A DNA stretch of 17,632 nt, from NCBI GenBank assembly GCA_902492005.1, contig CABUJV010000042.1, positions 1-17,632 of the forward strand. Direction: 5' to 3'. How positions within the stretch are numbered: position 1 is the first letter of the stretch; every line of letters starts with the position of its first letter. Below the pieces are notes generated by a model that saw nothing but the letters and a program-made list of their open reading frames with translations, did not search any database and was not told where the DNA came from. Positions 13,789 to 17,632 of this stretch are shown one piece after another. A program made the position numbers and the translations under genes. This DNA comes from an uncultured Eubacteriales bacterium. GTDB taxonomy: Bacteria > Bacillota > Clostridia > Oscillospirales > Oscillospiraceae.

Positions 13789-15967
13789 ATTTTTGATGTT
13801 GTTCCAGCCACTTTTTGAGCTGCTCGGCCATGGGGGACACGCCCTTTTCCTCCTGCTGGCCGGCCAGATACCGCTGCACGTCCCGTTTGCCCGCCGCGCC
13901 GGTCTCCCGCCGCTTCTTGAAGTCGGACAGCTTCTCCCGGTAGCCGCACACGCAGGCAAAGAACCGGCCCTCTCCCTCGCCCCGCAGCTCCATCTTCTTG
14001 TGGCAGTTGGGGCAGCGGGCATTGGTGGTCTGGGTGACGCTCCGGCGGTAGCCGCACTCCCGGTCGGGGCAGACCAGCAGCTTGCCCCGCTTGCCCTGGA
14101 CGGCCAGCAGAAACTTTCCGCAGTCCGGGCACTTCTCCCGGGCCACGTTGTCGTGCCGGTAGACGGCGTCGCTGGCCTTCACCTCGCTCACCAGCCGGGC
14201 GGCGTACCGCCGCATCTCCCCCACGAACCGCTGCTCCTGCTCCCGGCCCTGGGCGATGTCCCCCAGCCGTTTTTCCCACTGGGCGGTCAGCGCCGCCGAG
14301 CGCAGGTCGGGCGGGGCCAGCTCCACTACCTGCCGCCCTTTGGAGGTGGGGGCCAGCTCCTTGCCCCGCCGCTCCACGTAGAAGGCGGAGAAGAGCTTCT
14401 CGATGATGTCCGCCCGGGTGGCGGGGGTGCCCAGGCCGCCGGTCTCCTCCAAAATTTTCGACTGCTCCCGGTCCTGCACCTGGGCCCGGGGATGCTCCAT
14501 GGCGGTGAGAAGGGTGGCCTCGGTGTACCGTTTGGGGGGCGTGGTCCTTCCGGTATTGACCCGGGCGCTGAGAATCTGCACCCGGTCCCCCTGCCGGATG
14601 GCGGGCAGGCTCTGCTCCCGCTCGTCCTCGTCGGTCTCTTCGTCCTCCTCCAGCGTGAAGCGGCTGTACGCCTGCCGCCAGCCCGGCTCCTTCATGATCT
14701 TGCCCCGTGCAGTAAAGGTCTGGCCGTCCACGGTGAGGGTGAGCCTGGTCTCCTCGTACTCGCAGGGAGGCAGCAGCACCGCTAGGAACCGCCGCACCAC
14801 CAGATCGTAGATGTTCCGCTCCGGCCCGGTGAGCCGGTACAGGTCGGGCTGCTCCTCGGTGGGGAGAATGGCGTGGTGGTCGGTAACCTTGGCGCTGTTG
14901 ACCAAAAAACGGGTTTGGAGGGGCCGCTTCATGAGGATGTCCCGGGCAAGGTCCCGGTACTCGTCCACCATGACGCTCTTGAGCCGCTCGGGCAGGGTGG
15001 CCGTCACGTCGTCGGAGATATACCGGGAGTCGGTGCGGGGATAGGTCAGCAGCTTGTGCCGCTCGTAGAGGGACTGCATCAGGGAGAGGGTCTCCTTGGC
15101 GGAGTAAGCGTATTTCCTGTTGGCGTCCCGCTGGAGCTCGGTGAGATCGTAGGCCGCCGGCGGCGGGGTCTGCCGGTAGGTGCGCCTGACCTCGGTGAGC
15201 ACCCCGGTCTTGCCCCCAAGGGCGGCGGCCAGCCGCTCCGCCTGGTCCCGGTCGAAGGTGCGGGCCTGGCCGTTTTTGTCCCGCCAAGTGGCGGCAAAGC
15301 CCTGGCATTTCACCTGGAGGGTGTAAAACTCCTTGGGCACGAACCGGCGGATCTCTTCCTCCCGGTCCACAATGAGGGCCAGGGTCGGAGTCTGGACCCG
15401 CCCGGCAGAGAGCTGGGCCCCGTACTTGCAGGTGAGGGCCCGGGTGACGTTGAGGCCCACCAGCCAGTCGGCCTCGCTGCGGGCCCGGGCGGAGTGGTAC
15501 AGATCGTCATACGCCTGGGCGGGGCGCAGGTTCTGGAAGCCCTCGCGGATAGCCTTGTCGGTCTGGGAGGAGATCCACAGCCGCTTGGCGGGCTTTTTCC
15601 AGCCCGCCTTCTCCATGATCCACCGGGCCACCAGCTCCCCCTCCCGGCCGGAGTCGGTGGCGATGACCAGGTCGGACACGTCTCCCCGGCGCATCAGGGC
15701 CTGGACCGCCCGGAACTGACGGCCGGACTCCTTGATGACCACGGTCTTCATCTTCTCCGGCAGCATGGGCAGGGTCAGCAGGTCCCACTTGGCCCAGGTT
15801 TTGTCGTAGTCCTCCGGGGGCGCCAGCTCCACCAGGTGGCCCAGGGCCCAGGTGACGACATACCGCTCCCCCTCCAGGCCGCCGTCCAGGTCGTGCCTGC
15901 AGCCCAGCACCCGGGCGATCTCCTTGCCCACCGAGGGCTTTTCCGCCAATACCAGCGTTTTTGCCAT
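13787..15967 (-). CDS. topB: DNA topoisomerase III (type IA)
   Basis: 726 residues. Type IA topoisomerase that breaks one strand to resolve tangled or recombined DNA. The Toprim domain starts with TLVLAEKPSVGKEIA (Glu9) and has TDSGREGELVARWI (Asp105, Glu111). SAGRVQTPTL is at 187-196, and the active-site tyrosine is Tyr309 in LTYPRTDSRY. GLGTPATRADIIE is at 511-523. The C-terminus carries two zinc-ribbon-like modules: Cys613/Cys616 with Cys633/Cys638, and Cys652/Cys655 with Cys672/Cys674, the last pair being CxC. An acidic stretch EEDEETDEDERE (440-451) interrupts the core. Start ATG 15965-15967 with AAGGAG 7 nt upstream. topB copies also ride on conjugative elements, but nothing else here suggests one. 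A possible minus promoter (TTACAC-16-TATAGA) lies in the 63-bp divergent gap. Confidence 0.95.
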   Translation of the reverse strand: MAKTLVLAEKPSVGKEIARVLGCRHDLDGGLEGERYVVTWALGHLVELAPPEDYDKTWAKWDLLTLPMLPEKMKTVVIKESGRQFRAVQALMRRGDVSDLVIATDSGREGELVARWIMEKAGWKKPAKRLWISSQTDKAIREGFQNLRPAQAYDDLYHSARARSEADWLVGLNVTRALTCKYGAQLSAGRVQTPTLALIVDREEEIRRFVPKEFYTLQVKCQGFAATWRDKNGQARTFDRDQAERLAAALGGKTGVLTEVRRTYRQTPPPAAYDLTELQRDANRKYAYSAKETLSLMQSLYERHKLLTYPRTDSRYISDDVTATLPERLKSVMVDEYRDLARDILMKRPLQTRFLVNSAKVTDHHAILPTEEQPDLYRLTGPERNIYDLVVRRFLAVLLPPCEYEETRLTLTVDGQTFTARGKIMKEPGWRQAYSRFTLEEDEETDEDEREQSLPAIRQGDRVQILSARVNTGRTTPPKRYTEATLLTAMEHPRAQVQDREQSKILEETGGLGTPATRADIIEKLFSAFYVERRGKELAPTSKGRQVVELAPPDLRSAALTAQWEKRLGDIAQGREQEQRFVGEMRRYAARLVSEVKASDAVYRHDNVAREKCPDCGKFLLAVQGKRGKLLVCPDRECGYRRSVTQTTNARCPNCHKKMELRGEGEGRFFACVCGYREKLSDFKKRRETGAAGKRDVQRYLAGQQEEKGVSPMAEQLKKWLEQHQK

Positions 15968-15978
15968 ATCGATACTCC

Positions 15979-16007
15979 TTGCTATTTTGGGGTGGCTTCT
16001 CTATACT
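15979..16007 (+). promoter_or_regulatory. Promoter of the second GNAT gene
   Basis: TTGCTA (15979-15984), 17-bp spacer, TATACT (16002-16007). Start near 16014 leaves a leader of about 17 nt. The -10 region on the opposite strand (AGTATAGA) may serve topB, so the two divergent promoters may overlap. Confidence 0.6.
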
Positions 16008-16030
16008 GAACGGGAAAGGACGTGTAAGCC

Positions 16031-16600
16031 ATGATACGCAAAGCGACCGCCGCCGATCTGGACGGCGTTGCGGACATCTATGAGGCCATTCTCCGCCGGG
16101 AGGGGCGCACGGGACATCGCTATACCAACTGGCAGCGGGGCCTCTACCCCACCCGGGCCACCGCCGAGAAGGCGTTGGCGGCGGGGACGCTCTATGTGGA
16201 CGTGCGGGGCGGCGAGGTGGCCGCCGCCGCCAATCTCAACCAGGTGCAGCCCGACGAATATGCCAAGATCCCCTGGACCATCCCGGCCAAACCCCGGGAG
16301 GTACTGGTCATCCACACCCTGGTGGTCCATCCGGTCATCGCGGGCAGGGGCCTGGGCCGGACCTTTGCAGCCTTTGCCGAGGGTCTGGCGGTGGGCAAGG
16401 GGTGCCGGACCATCCGCTTGGACACCTATGAGGGCAACCTCCCCGCCATCGCCTTCTACCCCAGGCTGGGCTACCGCCTGGCGGGCAGCGCCGGTTTCCA
16501 TTTCGAGGGGGTCATCGACGAGGTGCTGGTCTGCTTCGAAAAGGCCCTGTCAATCACAGGCCCATGCTCCAGTCCCCCAGCCGGTCCAGGATGGGGATGA
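16031..16600 (+). CDS. GNAT family N-acetyltransferase
   Basis: 189 residues with one GNAT domain; substrate unknown. N-terminal IRKATAADLDGVADIYEAIL; acetyl-CoA motif A at about 94-115 (IHTLVVHPVIAGRGLGRTFA, loop AGRGLG 104-109); motif B as DTYEGNLPAIAFYPRLGYRL (131-150). It shares the NWxxG.YPTRA-like segment (33-43) with the GNAT encoded at 11172-11681, so the two may be distant paralogues. AAAGGA lies 10 nt before the ATG. Its last ~16 codons overlap the 3' end of the convergent HxlR gene by 47 bp, and that tail (ITGPCSSPPAGPGWG) is not GNAT-like. Confidence 0.86.
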   Translation: MIRKATAADLDGVADIYEAILRREGRTGHRYTNWQRGLYPTRATAEKALAAGTLYVDVRGGEVAAAANLNQVQPDEYAKIPWTIPAKPREVLVIHTLVVHPVIAGRGLGRTFAAFAEGLAVGKGCRTIRLDTYEGNLPAIAFYPRLGYRLAGSAGFHFEGVIDEVLVCFEKALSITGPCSSPPAGPGWG

Positions 16601-16883
16601 GGGTGCGGCAGGGCTCGGTGATCTCATACTCCACCCGCACCGGCGCCTCCAAATACACCCGCCGGAGCACCAAGCCGTCCTCCTCCAGCTCCCGCAGGGC
16701 GTTGGCCAGCACCGTGTTGGACACCCCGTCCAACGTCTTTTTCAGCCGGTTGTAGCGGGTGGGGCCGTTGTTGGACAGCGCGCACAGGATCTGCATCTTC
16801 CACCTTCCGCCAATGAGGCCCAGGGCCCGGTTCAGGGGACAGGTCTCCATGCAGGGACAATTCTCATGTCCGGGGCGCTCCAT
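16554..16883 (-). CDS. HxlR family transcriptional regulator
   Basis: 109 residues, a complete winged-helix HxlR protein: CPLNRALGLIGGRWKMQIL at 15-33, then NGPTRYNRLKKTLDGVSNTVLANALREL (recognition helix about 53-67) and the wing VLRRVYLEAPVRVEYEIT. The N-terminus has Cys9, Cys11 and Cys15; a conserved cysteine in this zone is a redox or electrophile sensor in relatives such as HypR and YodB, so a thiol-based signal is possible. Start ATG 16881-16883 with AAGGAGGA 7-8 nt upstream. Divergent from a LysE-type exporter, a common regulator-target arrangement. Confidence 0.92.
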   Translation of the reverse strand: MERPGHENCPCMETCPLNRALGLIGGRWKMQILCALSNNGPTRYNRLKKTLDGVSNTVLANALRELEEDGLVLRRVYLEAPVRVEYEITEPCRTLIPILDRLGDWSMGL

Positions 16884-16897
16884 GGTCAGTTCCTCCT

Positions 16898-16959
16898 TAC
16901 CTGGTACGGAAATTCTGCGTTCTTGTTTTTTCCCCCAGCCGTGCTATTATCATACCAGG
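16898..16959. promoter_or_regulatory. Candidate HxlR operator repeats
   Basis: TACCTGGTA (16898-16906) is a 9-bp palindrome of TACC and GGTA arms, between the hxlR ribosome site and its likely promoter. TACCAGG recurs inverted at 16953-16959, over the expected lysE transcription start. The two elements form CCTGGTA...TACCAGG across the intergenic region, suiting dual control of both genes. Confidence 0.5.
16923..16950 (+). promoter_or_regulatory. Promoter of the LysE-type exporter gene
   Basis: TTGTTT (16923-16928), 16-bp spacer, TATTAT (16945-16950). Start of transcription near 16957, inside the right-hand operator repeat, which would allow simple repression. Confidence 0.6.
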
Positions 16960-16999
16960 CCGCCATTCAAAAGGAAAGTCTTTTTCAGGAGGAATCGCC

Positions 17000-17611
17000 A
17001 TGCCCCCCTTCTTGCAGGGTCTGACCATCGGTCTGGCCTACGTGGCCCCCATCGGGATGCAGAATCTGTTCGTCATCAACGCCGCCCTGACCCAGCCCCG
17101 GCGGCGGGCATTGCTGACCGCCCTGATCGTCGTCTTTTTTGACGTCACGCTGGCTCTGGCCTGCTTCTTCGGCGTAGGAGCCCTGATGGAGCGCTTCGCC
17201 TGGCTCCAGCGCGTGGTGCTGCTGGCCGGCGGAGCCGTGGTGATGTGGATCGGCGTGGGGCTGCTGCGGGAAAAGCCCGTCCTCCACGCCAGAGGAGAGA
17301 ACGCCCTGCCCCTGCCCAAGGCAGCGGCTAGGGCCTTTGTGGTCACCTGGTGCAATCCCCAGGCCATCATCGACGGCACCATGCTCTTCGGCGGCTTCCG
17401 GGCGGGCAATCCCGGCGGAGTGAGCACCCAGCTCATTCTGGGCTCCTCCTCCGCCTCCTTTCTGTGGTTCTTTGGCGTAACCATTCTCATCTCCTGCTTC
17501 TCCGCCCGGTTCAGCGACAAGGTCCTCCGAGGCATCAACGTGGTCTGCGGCCTGGTCATCCTGGTCTATGGGGCCCGGCTGATCCTGCGCTTTTTTCAGA
17601 TGGTCCTGTAA
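17000..17611 (+). CDS. LysE/RhtB family amino-acid exporter
   Basis: 203 residues, usual length, integral membrane. It begins PPFLQGLTIGLAYVAPIGMQN, the LysE family N-terminal signature (G...APIGMQN), followed by hydrophobic segments at about 40-62, 68-88, 110-130 (with VTWCNPQAIIDG, matching the family's NP.A..D motif), 145-167 and 175-200. It probably exports basic or other amino acids; the APIGMQN and DG motifs favour the LysE/ArgO branch over RhtB, but the substrate is unproven. AGGAGGA lies 6-7 nt before the ATG. Divergently transcribed from the HxlR gene. About 20 bp after its stop remain in the window, with nothing recognisable. Confidence 0.92.
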   Translation: MPPFLQGLTIGLAYVAPIGMQNLFVINAALTQPRRRALLTALIVVFFDVTLALACFFGVGALMERFAWLQRVVLLAGGAVVMWIGVGLLREKPVLHARGENALPLPKAAARAFVVTWCNPQAIIDGTMLFGGFRAGNPGGVSTQLILGSSSASFLWFFGVTILISCFSARFSDKVLRGINVVCGLVILVYGARLILRFFQMVL

Positions 17612-17632
17612 GTTTTTCCGCCGCTGGATCGT

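Noticed and set aside
13787..15967. topB as evidence of a conjugative or integrative element
   Set aside because: No relaxase, coupling protein, integrase or attachment repeats are present nearby and the neighbours are housekeeping genes, so a chromosomal topB is the simpler reading.

Overview
The window is GC-rich, densely coded bacterial chromosome. Its gene content (FabK-type fatty acid synthesis, DUF4037/DUF4125 genes, low-GC promoters set in high-GC coding DNA, strong GGAGG ribosome sites) suggests a gut Clostridia member of the Oscillospiraceae, of the Flavonifractor/Lawsonibacter/Pseudoflavonifractor kind. That placement is an inference from gene content; there is no rRNA gene here to settle it.

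Left region (1-7005, all minus strand): one type II fatty-acid-synthesis operon, read right to left as acpP, accB, accC, accD, accA, fabH, fabK, fabD, fabG. It makes malonyl-CoA, loads it on acyl carrier protein and starts elongation. Five consecutive junctions are 4-nt ATGA/GTGA overlaps, so translation is probably coupled. A near-consensus sigma-A promoter (TTGACA-17-TAAAAT) lies upstream of acpP, and a long AT-rich inverted repeat covers the predicted first 40 nt of the transcript. fabG loses homology after about 113 residues and runs into a 13-bp hairpin with a T tail at the window edge, so it is interrupted there or the assembly breaks there. fabF and fabZ are not in the window.

Middle region (7046-11171, minus strand): behind a strong terminator lies a three-gene operon of a TPR protein, a DUF4037 protein with a nucleotidyltransferase-like signature, and a DUF4125 protein. 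Its function is unknown to me. Upstream is a decayed MFS carboxylate-type transporter (internal deletion plus a one-base frameshift) and an intact IclR-family regulator that probably once controlled it. A matching 17-bp box occurs at the regulator's promoter and in front of the dead transporter. A gene-free stretch of about 450 bp follows, with a 22-bp perfect palindrome and a terminator that belongs to no visible gene.

Right region (11172-17632): a GNAT acetyltransferase; a nicotinamidase-like hydrolase plus nicotinate phosphoribosyltransferase operon (NAD salvage) with its own sigma-A promoter; a convergent DNA topoisomerase III; a second GNAT gene divergent from topB; and a divergent HxlR-regulator/LysE-exporter pair with inverted repeats between them.

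The best candidate for an undescribed system is the TPR/DUF4037/DUF4125 operon. The most informative unreported details are the nested operator-like repeat of the fatty-acid operon and the IclR/dead-transporter locus.
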